Shown here: positions 27,247 to 37,275 of the stretch, piece by piece
Position numbering within the stretch: position 1 is the first letter of the stretch
How the letters are laid out: every line of letters starts with the position of its first letter
Assembly (NCBI GenBank): GCA_964369405.1
Contig: CAYJGB010000002.1
Span: forward strand, 1-64,000
Origin: CAYJFG01 sp964369405
GTDB lineage: Bacteria > Bacillota > Clostridia > Oscillospirales > Acutalibacteraceae
Reading direction: 5' to 3'
DNA length: 64,000 nt
Notes under the pieces: model-generated
The model's input: the letters and a program-made list of their open reading frames with translations, nothing else
Told to the model about the DNA's origin: nothing
Databases searched by the model: none
Program-made: the position numbers and the translations under genes

Positions 27247-29632
27247 ATCCTTTATTAAGTTTAGAATAATTTTGCATTATTTTTTTAGTTCCTACTTTAT
27301 CAAAAGCTATTTCAAGAAGTGTATCATTACCCATTGGTACTTTTGATAATAGTAAGCCACTTCCAAATGTTTGATGTATTATAACATCACCTACATTGAA
27401 TACTTCCCTACTAGTATTGCTTTGACTAGCACCACTGTAACTACTAGAGTTTTTTGCAGTTGTATATGCAGAATATGTAGAAGAACTACTAGTATAATTA
27501 TATGTACTTTTACTGTCACTGCTATATTTTTTAACTACACTGCTTGTTTCTTCCAATAATTCTTTTGGTATTTCTTTTGTAAATCGTGATACTAAGTTAC
27601 GTTTAGTCATACCAAATAACATTCTTTCATTTGCTTTACATAAAAATAAGTTTTCTTTAGCTCTAGTTATTCCTACATATGCAAGTCTTCTTTCCTCTTG
27701 CATTTCTTCTGGATTATATTTAGACTTATCTCCTGGGAAAATACCTTCTTCCATTCCAGGTATAAATACTACTGGAAATTCTAGCCCTTTTGCTGAGTGT
27801 AATGTCATCATAACTACACTGTCAGACTCTTTATCATAATTATCTATATCAGTAAACAATGATATTTCTTCTAAAAATCCAGATAATGTTGGCTCTTGAT
27901 TGTCCTCTTCGTATTTAATTATATTACTTAACAGTTCCTCTATATTCTCTATTCTGCTTTCGTAATTGTCTGGTTTATCTTTCTTTAACCAATTTATATA
28001 ATCAGTTTTCTTTAATACTTCATTATAAACATCTTCTAGCGTACTATCTTCATCTTCATTAAGCTTGATTAAACTATCCATCATATTGCAAAATTCTTGT
28101 AATTTAATTTTACTCCTTTTTAGTGGTTCAAATTCATCTGCTTTTTGTATAATGTCATATACGCTCTCACCTAACATATCAGCAATTTCTATCGCTTTAT
28201 TTACTGTTGTGTCGCCTATACTTCTTTTTGGTTTGTTTATTACTCTTGTTAATCTTACTGTATCTCTAGGATTTACTATAATTTGGAAATATGCTAACAT
28301 ATCTCTTATTTCTTCCCTATCATAAAACCTATGTCCACCTATCAATCTATACGGTATACCGCTTCTATTCAAACTATACTCTACTGAGTTTGACTGCGCA
28401 TTCATTCTATATAAAACAGCACAATCACTATATTTGTAGCCGTCTTTTACTTTTTCTAAAATTTTATCTGCAATATACATTGACTCTTCTCTCTCTGAAG
28501 AAGTTGTATGTAATATTATTTTATCGCCGTCGTTATTCTCTGTCCAAAGAGTTTTACCTTTTCTATCTTGGTTGTTAGATATTACGCTATTTGCTGCATC
28601 TAAAATTTTCTTAGTTGACCTATAGTTTTGTTCTAATCTTATGACTGTTGCATCTGGATATGTTTTCTCAAAATTTAAGATATTTTCTATTGTTGCTCCT
28701 CTAAATTTATATATACTTTGGTCGTCATCACCTACAACACATAAATTTCTTTTCTTAGCAGATAACATATTAATAAATTTATATTGAATTTTATTTGTAT
28801 CTTGATATTCATCAACCATAATATATTTAAATAAATTTTGATAATACTCTAGCACCTCTGGGGCTACTTCAAAAAGCTCTACTGTATTACAAAGAATATC
28901 ATCAAAATCCATTGCATCAGAACTTTTAAGTTCATCTTGATATGCTTTATACACTTTTGCTATATTTTGCTTTCTGCTATCTATTTCATTTCCACTTATA
29001 TAATTATCTGGTTTAATTCCCTTATCTTTTGCTTTTGATATTGCTGAAATCACTTCTCTAACTGATAATACTTTTTCATCAATATTAAATCTTTTTATAC
29101 ATTTTTTTATAAGTCTTTTTTGGTCATCTGTAGCATATACAGTGAAATTATTAGTAAAACCAATTCTATCTCCGTATCTTCTAAGTATTCTTGAGCAAGC
29201 GCTATGAAATGTTGCTGCCCATATATCGTTACCATCTTCTATTTTAGCATTTAAGCGTTCTTTAAGCTCCCCTGCTGCTTTATTAGTAAATGTAATTGCT
29301 AATATCTGCCATGGTTTTGGTGGGTATACTGCTAGTTTTGATGCTAGTGACTTCGATAATTCTCCACCTTTACTGGCGTTTTGTAACTCTTCTATTTCAA
29401 AGTCATCTAAATCACATCTGATTAAATCACTATTATATGCTTGTCCATATTTTAATATGTTTGATATTCTATTTACTAATACTGTTGTTTTACCACTTCC
29501 AGCTCCTGCTAAAATCAAGACAGGTCCTTCTGTTTTAAAAACAGCTGTTTTTTGCATACTATTCATTCGTGCGTATTCATTTTCAATTGCTTTCTTACGA
29601 AGTTTTAAAAATTCTTCATTAGTTATATTCAA
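27245..29632 (-). CDS. pcrA: UvrD/PcrA-type 3'-5' DNA helicase
   Basis: A superfamily 1A helicase of about 795 residues. Motifs in order: Walker A LAGAGSGKTTVLVNRI, Ia ITFTNKAAGELKERL, II MVDEYQDTN, III VVGDDDQSIYKFRGA, IV LEQNYRST, V VMMTLHSAKGLEFPVVF, VI EERRLAYVGITRAKE. A Ser/Tyr-rich linker leads to a C-terminal PcrA-type tail (FNVGDVIIHQTFGSG). I chose the TTG at 29632 because AAAGGAG is about 9 nt upstream; the ATG at 29662 has no ribosome site. Confidence 0.94.
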   Translation of the reverse strand: MNITNEEFLKLRKKAIENEYARMNSMQKTAVFKTEGPVLILAGAGSGKTTVLVNRISNILKYGQAYNSDLIRCDLDDFEIEELQNASKGGELSKSLASKLAVYPPKPWQILAITFTNKAAGELKERLNAKIEDGNDIWAATFHSACSRILRRYGDRIGFTNNFTVYATDDQKRLIKKCIKRFNIDEKVLSVREVISAISKAKDKGIKPDNYISGNEIDSRKQNIAKVYKAYQDELKSSDAMDFDDILCNTVELFEVAPEVLEYYQNLFKYIMVDEYQDTNKIQYKFINMLSAKKRNLCVVGDDDQSIYKFRGATIENILNFEKTYPDATVIRLEQNYRSTKKILDAANSVISNNQDRKGKTLWTENNDGDKIILHTTSSEREESMYIADKILEKVKDGYKYSDCAVLYRMNAQSNSVEYSLNRSGIPYRLIGGHRFYDREEIRDMLAYFQIIVNPRDTVRLTRVINKPKRSIGDTTVNKAIEIADMLGESVYDIIQKADEFEPLKRSKIKLQEFCNMMDSLIKLNEDEDSTLEDVYNEVLKKTDYINWLKKDKPDNYESRIENIEELLSNIIKYEEDNQEPTLSGFLEEISLFTDIDNYDKESDSVVMMTLHSAKGLEFPVVFIPGMEEGIFPGDKSKYNPEEMQEERRLAYVGITRAKENLFLCKANERMLFGMTKRNLVSRFTKEIPKELLEETSSVVKKYSSDSKSTYNYTSSSSTYSAYTTAKNSSSYSGASQSNTSREVFNVGDVIIHQTFGSGLLLSKVPMGNDTLLEIAFDKVGTKKIMQNYSKLNKG

Positions 29633-29722
29633 AGTTAAAATCTCCTTTACTTTATTCTTCATTAGTAATATATATTTTAACTTATTTTAAGTAATATAAA
29701 AACCTTTATAAGAATTATAAAA

Positions 29723-30526
29723 TTAAAAATATTTTTGATTTGCTACTAACACTTCTAAATGTTTTTTTGCTAATAGTATGTCTTTCATATCCTCAAAATT
29801 TTGTCTGTAAACCTCAATTATTAAATCACCTTTATAATTGTTATCATCTAAAATTTTAAATAGTTTGTTGTAATCCATATCTCCTCTACCAGGTAGCAGA
29901 CAATCTTCTTTCTTATTGTTATCATTAATATGAATATGAATTAAATTTCCACCCATAGTTTTACACATTTCATATGGGTCTGCTCCACTTCTTACTGCTT
30001 GCTTTATATCAAAAACATACTTTACATTATCGCCTAGATAATTATTCATCTCTTGTATAAATTCAATTTTTTGGCTTCTACATAAATTAACATTTTCTTG
30101 AGCAACTGTCACGCCATATTTTTGACCTGTTAAAAATAACTTATAGTATTTCTCAAAATAATTTTCGTTACTTATTCCACCCATTTCATAAGTTCTTTTA
30201 TCTCCATGTAATACTAATATCTTTATTCCAAGTTTTTGAGCAGCTTTAAAATACATCTCATAAAACTTAAGCATTTCATCAAATCTTTTTTCATAATCTG
30301 TGAAAAGTAAAAATGACTCATACCCTGATGTAAATGGGTGCATTGATTTTGCGACAGCATTATACTTTTGCATCTTTTTTAATATTCTATTTATAAATGG
30401 CGATTGTATTTCGCTAAACGTATTAAAAAATATTTCGAAAAGTTTAACATCATTTTCTAATAAATTTGTAAATGATGATTCTAACTCCTCTGGATAAAAA
30501 CAAGCTGTAGATACTCCTATATTCAT
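29723..30526 (-). CDS. Sugar phosphate isomerase/epimerase (AP-endonuclease 2-like TIM barrel)
   Basis: A 267-residue xylose-isomerase-like TIM barrel. Metal-ligand segments are AQENVN (Glu), VFDIKQA (Asp), HIHINDN (His) and the last VEVYR-like strand (IIEVYRQ). Substrate is unknown; relatives are hydroxypyruvate isomerases, tagatose epimerases or endonuclease IV. AGGGTGG precedes the ATG. It lies 21 nt after the GH32-like gene and is presumably co-transcribed with it. Confidence 0.85.
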   Translation of the reverse strand: MNIGVSTACFYPEELESSFTNLLENDVKLFEIFFNTFSEIQSPFINRILKKMQKYNAVAKSMHPFTSGYESFLLFTDYEKRFDEMLKFYEMYFKAAQKLGIKILVLHGDKRTYEMGGISNENYFEKYYKLFLTGQKYGVTVAQENVNLCRSQKIEFIQEMNNYLGDNVKYVFDIKQAVRSGADPYEMCKTMGGNLIHIHINDNNKKEDCLLPGRGDMDYNKLFKILDDNNYKGDLIIEVYRQNFEDMKDILLAKKHLEVLVANQKYF

Positions 30527-30547
30527 TGTAAAGCCACCCTAAAACAT

Positions 30548-33265
30548 TTATTTTTCTTCTTTATCTCTATTAGCACGTTTTTTTGCTTTTAGGCTTTTGA
30601 CCACTGCATTAAGCCCTACCACCAGTAACGCTACACCTAATACAATTATTATAATCCAAACTATATCAGCTTCTGCTAATATGTTACTTACATTAGTTGG
30701 TTCTTGCGTTGGTTTATCAGTTATCTTTTCTGTAGGTTTTTCTGGTTCTTCTATAGCTACTTTATCCCAAATAGTATTTATAGGAGTGACTGTAACATCT
30801 ATTAATGTATCTCCTCCAATAGAATAAAACTCCATTTTGTCGCTCTCAATCTCTGGATACACATTAAATGAACACACTAAGGTGTTATCATCTAAATATA
30901 TTTCTATAGTTGAGTTATCTACATAAATTTTTACATCAAACGAACCATCTTCATTAACTATATCTCTTAGCGATTCTGTTATTATCTTCTCAGTATTTGT
31001 CTTAATTTCTCCTGATTTACTTCTATCAATAGTAAACTCTTTTGTTACTGAATAATAATTGATGGTAGTTTTTTCATTTTCTCCCATCAGTATGTTAAAT
31101 CCTGCTACTGATGACCCATTAGGCGTAATAGTAGCATCAATTATATATGAACTATACTCAAGATTACCTAATATATTACTATCTCTATCTGAAACTTCTC
31201 CATTAAATGTGAAAATCTCTTCTTTATTATAATATTCTTCATATCCATTTATAGGTGTTTGACTAAGTTTATAATCTCCGTTTTTATTTTCAATAACTTT
31301 AATATCAGTTACTAATGATGTTGTTCCATTAAATTTACTCATATAATTTTCTGAAAAATTTTCAATGTCTGATAAACACTCAATTATAGACATACTATTT
31401 ACTGACAAATTTTCATCATTATATTCACCAGTATAGTATATTTTACTGTAGTCTACATCACTTGCAATATTCATATTACCGTTTGAGTCAGAATAACTTT
31501 CATCTGGAATAAAAGAATAGATGTATTCACTATTTTCGTTTGAGAACTCACCTATTTTATAAATGTTATTATCCCCTATTAGCACCCATTTATATTCAGT
31601 ATCTATTTCTTGGTTATTTTCTTCGCCATTCTCTTCGTCTATATTGTTGCTTTCATTATCAAATGTATTTACAACTTCTGTTCTAAATAAAGAAGCATTA
31701 GATATTTTTATATCACTACTAGATTCTAAAACCCAATTTAGTAAATCATCTGATGAAAATATATTTACCTCATTACCAGATGTAATCATAAACCATTTAT
31801 CTTCATATCTGAACACTTGTAGGTCTTCCATATTATTTAATGTATCATTACTTATAGATGTGCCACTTTTGATTTTAAATTGCAGATTATTACTATTAGT
31901 TTTTATCCATGTATTACCCTCATCTTTGCTATAGGCACACACTAAACTATTACCACTGTTTTCATCAACTGACATAATCGCAACTAGCCCGTTTTTATCT
32001 TCATCAAAAAAACCTGATGTATTTTTTTCATCATAAACTATTGTGCTTGAAATCACATTACCTTGTTCATCAGAGTAAAAAGCAATTGGTTTTTCAGTCC
32101 ATTTAATCATATCTTTACTGGTTGTATGCGACCACATAGAAATTTCTTTGCCATCTAGTACAGTTGAATATTGATAAAAATTATGATACGTATCCTCTAC
32201 TTTTACAAGCCCTGCTATGTCTGATATCTCTCCATTTTTAGGAGTGTAATGATACTGACTTCTATAGTCTTCATAGTAGTAGCTCTCTTCAGTACTTCTT
32301 TTATATATATTAAACTTATATTTAATAGTAGAATTTCCATTGACACATTGAGCATAAATAACATTTTGTCCATTGAGCAGTGCAATTGTATCATCGCTTA
32401 TTCTGTCACCAGACTCATAATAATAGATTGTTTTTGTATCTTTACTAACTGGAGACGCCTCAATTTTTAGAGTATTTGCCTCACTAGATACATAATACTG
32501 GTACACTAGTTGACTACTATTAAATTTACTGTTTTCTTCAACCTCACCCTCATTTAAAGTAAATTCAACATCTTTTAAATATGGTGTGTTCGTATCATCT
32601 ATTTTAGTATAATTCAAATCATTAATAACAACATCAGTTAAATTTGTTTGTACCCCTACAAATCCACTATTAATGTAATTACTATCGCTATAAATTATTT
32701 GTTCTTCAATATAATCATATGTACTACATACTATTATATCATTTATATATAATGATATATGTCTATCTATTGCAACTACTTTAACATCAATTTCTCTAGT
32801 TATTTCTTCATCTTCATTATTTTGTGAAAAGCTTAACGCTAACACTTCCTGTATGCTAGTAATTTTTGATGTTTTATCATCTACAGTTTTATCAATATAA
32901 GCTTCTTTTTTATCAAAATCTATTGTGGCTGTATAGTATTCATAATCATAAAAAGAGTCCTCAATTTGACCATACCTAAATACAAGTGAAAATTGACCTT
33001 TTGTATTTCGATTTATAGTTATATTTGATGTATATATAAAGTTACTACCCTTTGTTTCTGAAATTAGCATTGTATTTTGAGCATTGCTATCAGATAATAT
33101 TTTATCTTCTGTAAAATCAAATTCACTATCTGAATTATCAAGATTTTTTACAGTTTCAAATGCATTAATCATATTGATATTATCAGCTTCTACAGTATAA
33201 GATGTAAACAGATTTAGACAAAAAATCGTAACTAAAATAACCACTAAAAACTTATATTTTTTCAT
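30548..33265 (-). CDS. Membrane-anchored GH32-like protein with degenerate active site
   Basis: A 905-residue surface protein: signal peptide (1-28), N-terminal beta-sandwich (about 60-220), cadherin-like strand region (about 228-322), GH32 five-bladed propeller (about 332-630), GH32 C-terminal beta-sandwich (about 675-830), a Pro/Thr linker and a C-terminal membrane anchor (868-890). GH32 landmarks are clear (HYTPKNG at 339-345, NFYQYST, WSHTTSKDMIKW, DEKNTSGF, AYSKDEGNTW). However, WMNDPNG reads EISDIAG (D349 kept), RDP reads EDL (480-482), and the EC acid/base motif reads SNASLF (522-527). It is probably a carbohydrate-binding pseudoenzyme or a divergent enzyme. A strong promoter precedes it. 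Confidence 0.82.
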   Translation of the reverse strand: MKKYKFLVVILVTIFCLNLFTSYTVEADNINMINAFETVKNLDNSDSEFDFTEDKILSDSNAQNTMLISETKGSNFIYTSNITINRNTKGQFSLVFRYGQIEDSFYDYEYYTATIDFDKKEAYIDKTVDDKTSKITSIQEVLALSFSQNNEDEEITREIDVKVVAIDRHISLYINDIIVCSTYDYIEEQIIYSDSNYINSGFVGVQTNLTDVVINDLNYTKIDDTNTPYLKDVEFTLNEGEVEENSKFNSSQLVYQYYVSSEANTLKIEASPVSKDTKTIYYYESGDRISDDTIALLNGQNVIYAQCVNGNSTIKYKFNIYKRSTEESYYYEDYRSQYHYTPKNGEISDIAGLVKVEDTYHNFYQYSTVLDGKEISMWSHTTSKDMIKWTEKPIAFYSDEQGNVISSTIVYDEKNTSGFFDEDKNGLVAIMSVDENSGNSLVCAYSKDEGNTWIKTNSNNLQFKIKSGTSISNDTLNNMEDLQVFRYEDKWFMITSGNEVNIFSSDDLLNWVLESSSDIKISNASLFRTEVVNTFDNESNNIDEENGEENNQEIDTEYKWVLIGDNNIYKIGEFSNENSEYIYSFIPDESYSDSNGNMNIASDVDYSKIYYTGEYNDENLSVNSMSIIECLSDIENFSENYMSKFNGTTSLVTDIKVIENKNGDYKLSQTPINGYEEYYNKEEIFTFNGEVSDRDSNILGNLEYSSYIIDATITPNGSSVAGFNILMGENEKTTINYYSVTKEFTIDRSKSGEIKTNTEKIITESLRDIVNEDGSFDVKIYVDNSTIEIYLDDNTLVCSFNVYPEIESDKMEFYSIGGDTLIDVTVTPINTIWDKVAIEEPEKPTEKITDKPTQEPTNVSNILAEADIVWIIIIVLGVALLVVGLNAVVKSLKAKKRANRDKEEK

Positions 33266-33297
33266 ATATTTTCCTCACGTCATAATTATAGAGAATA

Positions 33298-33326
33298 ATT
33301 ATACAATAGAATTAAATCTTTTTCAA
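33298..33326 (-). promoter_or_regulatory. Promoter of the GH32-like operon
   Basis: On the minus strand: -35 TTGAAA (33321-33326), 17-nt spacer, -10 TATAAT (33298-33303), about 33 nt before the start codon. This is a near-consensus sigma-A promoter. Confidence 0.75.
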
Positions 33327-33442
33327 TAAGTTATTTAATTAATTACAAACGATGTTTATTATAGACAAAATTCTACAAACAAAAAATACACTTTGTTGCT
33401 AATTAGCTAAAAAATAGCAAGTATTTTTATGTAGAATTTATA

Positions 33443-33470
33443 TGGCAATTTTATTTTAAAGTGATATAAT
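33443..33470 (+). promoter_or_regulatory. Promoter of the cytidylate-kinase-like gene
   Basis: -10 TATAAT (33465-33470) preceded by TGA (extended -10); a weak -35 TGGCAA (33443-33448) lies 16 nt upstream. It is about 32 nt before the ATG. Confidence 0.55.
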
Positions 33471-33502
33471 AATACATATAAAGTAAAGGGAGTTGTTTTA
33501 AT

Positions 33503-34132
33503 ATGGAAAATAGAACTATTATTACTATTGGTAGAGAATTTGGTAGTGGCGGTAGAATTATAGCAGAAAAATTAGCAAAAAAATTAAATGTAAAATGTTA
33601 TGATAGAGAACTAATTTATAATGCAGCAAAAGAAAGTGGAATATCTCCAGAAGTATTTGAAAATGTAGATGAACGTGCTACAAACAGCTTGCTTTATAGT
33701 CTTTCAATGGGAGTATATAATTTTGGAATAAACGGTTATGCACAAGTTAACAGTTTACCTGTTAATGACCAACTATATATATTACAGCACAACATTATTA
33801 AAGATTTGAGCGATACACCATGTGTAATAGTTGGTAGATGTGCTGATTTTATACTTCAAGACCTTACGAATGTAGCTAGCGTATTTATTAGTGCTGATTT
33901 TGATTTTAGAGTAAATAGAGCAATAGAAACAAAAGTTATACCAAAGGAAAAATCAGAAACAATAGTAAGAAAAACAGATAAAAAGAGAGCCAATTACTAT
34001 AATTTTTATACAAACAATAAATGGGGACTAGCTGCCACATATGACTTATGTATAAACAGAACTAAGTTTACAGATGACCAAATTGTAGATATGATAATAA
34101 AATATGTAGAAGTTAAAGAGCAAACATATTAA
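33503..34132 (+). CDS. Cytidylate kinase-like family protein
   Basis: A 209-residue P-loop protein of the cytidylate-kinase-like (AAA_26) family. It opens ITIGREFGSGGRIIAEKLA, where GREFGSGGR is the family's P-loop form, then YDRELI and CVIVGRCADFIL. The C-terminal DKKRANYYNFYTNNKWG motif is also typical. The true substrate is not established; it is not the canonical Cmk. GGGAG lies before the ATG. Monocistronic, ending at a strong terminator. Confidence 0.88.
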   Translation: MENRTIITIGREFGSGGRIIAEKLAKKLNVKCYDRELIYNAAKESGISPEVFENVDERATNSLLYSLSMGVYNFGINGYAQVNSLPVNDQLYILQHNIIKDLSDTPCVIVGRCADFILQDLTNVASVFISADFDFRVNRAIETKVIPKEKSETIVRKTDKKRANYYNFYTNNKWGLAATYDLCINRTKFTDDQIVDMIIKYVEVKEQTY

Positions 34133-34150
34133 AATATAGTTAATAAAAAA

Positions 34151-34196
34151 ATTAAAACCACAATCTCAATCAAGCTAGTGAGATTGTGGTTTTAAT
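34151..34196. terminator. Bidirectional terminator between convergent genes
   Basis: A perfect 18-bp inverted repeat (34151-34168 with 34179-34196) and 10-nt loop, with A-tract and T-tract in the outer stem. It serves the cytidylate-kinase-like gene (plus) and the SDR gene (minus). Confidence 0.9.
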
Positions 34197-34205
34197 ATTG
34201 AAAAT

Positions 34206-35108
34206 TTATTTTATATTTTTTTCAATGTAATCAAAATATGGTTTTTTTAATATTTTATTTTCGTTTTGAATATACCATTCATACGATTTTTGAAGTCCAT
34301 CTTTTACATTAATAGTATCTTTTAATATGGATTTTTGTTTATTCACATCTAAATAATATTCATAATTATAAAATGGAAAAAAGTCTTTTTGCTCGTGGCT
34401 ATCATCTACTTGAACTACTTCTAATTTACTGCCAACTATGTCATAGCATACTGAAACAAATTTTTCTATACTAATAAGTTCAGTGTTTCCAACATTGTAA
34501 ATATTATCTTTAGATTTACTACTAATTAGATTATCAATAAACAATGCTAAGTCACTAATATCAAAAAGTTGTATTTTCATATCTTTATTATAAGGCATAT
34601 AAAAAGGTGCTTTTTTTCTTGCACAATCGAATATAAAACCTTCTCTATATAAGTTTTGCATTTCTCCATACAAATAAGGAGGTCGTATAATATATGCATT
34701 ATTTATTTTACTTAGCAAATATCTTTCCGCTTCGATTTTATTTATTCCATAATCTTTCCATATAATATTAAACCCAGTTTTTGAGTTTTCACTAAATGGT
34801 AATTTAGTTGTTTCTGGATACACTGCACTTGAACTAATAAAAACAAACTCTTTTACTTCTGATAAATTTTCTAATAGATGTTTCATTTCATCTTTTGTGT
34901 ATATATTTACTGCAATCACAACATCAAATTTATATGGTAATAACTTTCCATTTATATTATTCTTATCAGCCTCAATTAAATTTACACCCGATACTTGTTT
35001 ATGCGTATTCCTATTTAAGACGTATACATTATATCCTATATTAACATAATGTCTAGCCAAATACTTACTTACAAAAATTGTTCCACCAGTAATTAATATA
35101 CTTTTCAT
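34206..35108 (-). CDS. NAD-dependent epimerase/dehydratase family (extended SDR) protein
   Basis: A 300-residue extended SDR. The Rossmann motif is ITGGTIFVSKYLARHY, in which the usual GxxGxxG is altered (GGTIFVS). The catalytic S-Y-K-type region lies around FISSSAVYPE, with DYGINKIEAERYL (YxxxK form YGINK). The substrate is probably an NDP-sugar or a similar molecule, unknown. AGAGGTG precedes the ATG. It is 18 nt after recG and last in that transcript. Confidence 0.85.
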   Translation of the reverse strand: MKSILITGGTIFVSKYLARHYVNIGYNVYVLNRNTHKQVSGVNLIEADKNNINGKLLPYKFDVVIAVNIYTKDEMKHLLENLSEVKEFVFISSSAVYPETTKLPFSENSKTGFNIIWKDYGINKIEAERYLLSKINNAYIIRPPYLYGEMQNLYREGFIFDCARKKAPFYMPYNKDMKIQLFDISDLALFIDNLISSKSKDNIYNVGNTELISIEKFVSVCYDIVGSKLEVVQVDDSHEQKDFFPFYNYEYYLDVNKQKSILKDTINVKDGLQKSYEWYIQNENKILKKPYFDYIEKNIK

Positions 35109-35126
35109 GCAAACACCTCTTATATT

Positions 35127-37172
35127 TTAATTCAATGCATTGTCACCTATTCTACCAAACAAGCGTTTTATTTCAGCATTTAGACCTCTGTACCCTTCAT
35201 CTGTCAATGTCGGACTTTTTTTAATAATTTCATCACTTGCTTGTTGTGCTAATTGTAAAAATTCTACATTACTTATATCTGCTATTTTGAGTTCTGGCAA
35301 TCCATGCTGTTTTGAACCAAAAAAGTCGCCAGGTCCACGCAGTTTTAAATCTACTTCTGCTATCTTAAAACCGTTATTAGTTGAACACATTGTTTTAAGC
35401 CTCTGAATTGTATCCTCGCCTTTACTATTAGACACAAGCACACAATAAGATTTATATTCACCTCTACCTACTCTACCTCTTAACTGGTGTAGTTGTGATA
35501 ACCCAAATCTTTCTGCATTTTCAATCACCATTATTACTGCATTAGGAACATCTACACCGACTTCTATTACAGTAGTAGATACTAATAAATCAATTTCACC
35601 ACTAATAAACTTTTGCATTATAACGTCTTTATCTTTACTTTTCATCTTTCCATGCAAATATTCAACTTTATAGTTTTTAAATGATGTTTCTTTTAATTTC
35701 TCGCTATACTTTTCAACTTCTTCTAAATTAAACTCATTTTCTTCTACTGCTGGACATACTATATACGCTTGTCTGCCCTCATCAATTTTATCTTTAATAA
35801 AATTATACATTCTTTCTCTTTTTCCACTGTCTATTAATAATGTATCTACTCGCTTACGACCCTTAGGTAACTCATCAATAATTGATACATCTAAATCACC
35901 ATACATTATAAGACCTAGAGTTCTAGGTATTGGAGTTGCACTCATTACTAATAGATGTGGGTTTTGACCTTTAGACAATAACTTAGCTCTTTGTGATACT
36001 CCAAATCTGTGTTGTTCATCAGTTACAACTAACGCTAAATTATTAAATAAAACTGAGTCCGTTAGTAATGCGTGTGTTCCTATTACAATGTCTATATCTC
36101 CATTAATTAGCTTCTCTTTTATAATTCTCTTTGTTTTAGCTGTCTGTGAACCTACTAACAATTCAATTCTAAGACCACTATATTTTAATGTTTCTTGGAT
36201 ATTATTATAATGCTGAGTTGCTAATATTTCAGTCGGCGCCATAAATGCTGATTGATATTTATTTTGTGCAATACAATAGCATAATGCAGTTGCAACAGCA
36301 GTTTTACCGCTTCCGACATCTCCTTGTACTAATCTATTCATAGGTGATGGTGAATTTAAAATATCTTGCATACATTCATTAGTTACTTTTAATTGAGCAT
36401 TTGTAGGTGTAAAAGGTAATAATGCAAAAAAGTCCTTAGTAAAGTCATTTTCTATAGCTATAGATTTTTCTTCTCTTTTGTGACTTTTGAGTAGTCTAAG
36501 ACCTAATGATAAAACTAGTAATTCTTCAAACACTAGTCTATATTTTGCTTTTGCTAATGCTTCTTCATCTTCTGGAAAATGAATATTTTTTAGTGCATAT
36601 TTCAAGTCACATATGTCAAATTCATCTAAAATATATTCAGGTATTGGCTCTTTTATATTTTGTGGCAACATTGTAAAAGCTGTTTTAACAATTTTCTCTA
36701 TTTGTCGTGAAGATAAACCATTTGTAGCGCTATATATTGGTTTAATCTTATCTGCTGTATCTGCTTTTGAAAACTCTGGGCTTAACATCTCTTTTGAAAG
36801 TAACGTCATAGAACTTATCTTACCATAAAAAATATATTCTTCACCTTGTTTTAGCATATCTTTTATATATTTGTTATTAAAAAAAGTTATATTAAGTGAT
36901 GATGTATCATCATAAACCTTTACTTTGCTGATTAACTTACCATTTCTGATTCGTGTATCGATTACTTTAGATTCAACAGTAGCTTTTATGCAGACTAATT
37001 CATTGTACTCTGCATTACTTATATATGTAATTTTCGAATGGTCTTGATATGTTCTAGGGTAGTTTCTAATCACATCGCCTACTGACATAATACCTAATTT
37101 ATTTAATAATGATGCGGTCTTTTCTCCGACACCATTTAATTTATCAACTTTAATTTCAAATAAAGATGCCAA
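35127..37172 (-). CDS. recG: ATP-dependent DNA helicase RecG
   Basis: A superfamily 2 helicase that reverses stalled replication forks. The N-terminal wedge/OB region begins at KLNGVGEKTASLLNKLG. Helicase motifs: QGDVGSGKTAVA, APTEILA, GTHALL, TDEQHRFGV (DEQH box), VMSATPIPRTLG, STTVIEVGVDVPNA and QLRGRVGRG. About 682 residues from the TTG at 37172, where AGAGGG lies 8 nt upstream; an upstream in-frame ATG at 37256 falls inside a hairpin and is unlikely. It follows yloV, as in many Firmicutes. Confidence 0.95.
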   Translation of the reverse strand: MASLFEIKVDKLNGVGEKTASLLNKLGIMSVGDVIRNYPRTYQDHSKITYISNAEYNELVCIKATVESKVIDTRIRNGKLISKVKVYDDTSSLNITFFNNKYIKDMLKQGEEYIFYGKISSMTLLSKEMLSPEFSKADTADKIKPIYSATNGLSSRQIEKIVKTAFTMLPQNIKEPIPEYILDEFDICDLKYALKNIHFPEDEEALAKAKYRLVFEELLVLSLGLRLLKSHKREEKSIAIENDFTKDFFALLPFTPTNAQLKVTNECMQDILNSPSPMNRLVQGDVGSGKTAVATALCYCIAQNKYQSAFMAPTEILATQHYNNIQETLKYSGLRIELLVGSQTAKTKRIIKEKLINGDIDIVIGTHALLTDSVLFNNLALVVTDEQHRFGVSQRAKLLSKGQNPHLLVMSATPIPRTLGLIMYGDLDVSIIDELPKGRKRVDTLLIDSGKRERMYNFIKDKIDEGRQAYIVCPAVEENEFNLEEVEKYSEKLKETSFKNYKVEYLHGKMKSKDKDVIMQKFISGEIDLLVSTTVIEVGVDVPNAVIMVIENAERFGLSQLHQLRGRVGRGEYKSYCVLVSNSKGEDTIQRLKTMCSTNNGFKIAEVDLKLRGPGDFFGSKQHGLPELKIADISNVEFLQLAQQASDEIIKKSPTLTDEGYRGLNAEIKRLFGRIGDNALN

Positions 37173-37194
37173 TATCCATACCCTCTTTCTAACT

Positions 37195-37255
37195 TTTAAA
37201 ATATTAAAACTACAATGAGCTATATCACAATATATACATACCACGATATAGCTCA
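37195..37255 (-). terminator. Hairpin between yloV and recG
   Basis: A perfect 11-bp stem TGAGCTATATC (37216-37226) / GATATAGCTCA (37245-37255) with an 18-nt loop. On the minus strand a U-rich stretch (TTGTAGTTTTAATATTTT) follows. It may terminate or attenuate transcription between yloV and recG. Confidence 0.5.
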
Positions 37256-37275
37256 CACTATTAAATTTAATTTTC

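Noticed and set aside
27080..27346. Plus-strand open frame after pncB
   Set aside because: It runs through the bidirectional terminator and into the pcrA 3' end, and its sequence looks like non-coding translation.
37172..37256. N-terminal extension of RecG from the ATG at 37256
   Set aside because: The extension falls in a hairpin, has no ribosome site and no RecG-like sequence; a TTG with AGAGGG at 37172 is better.
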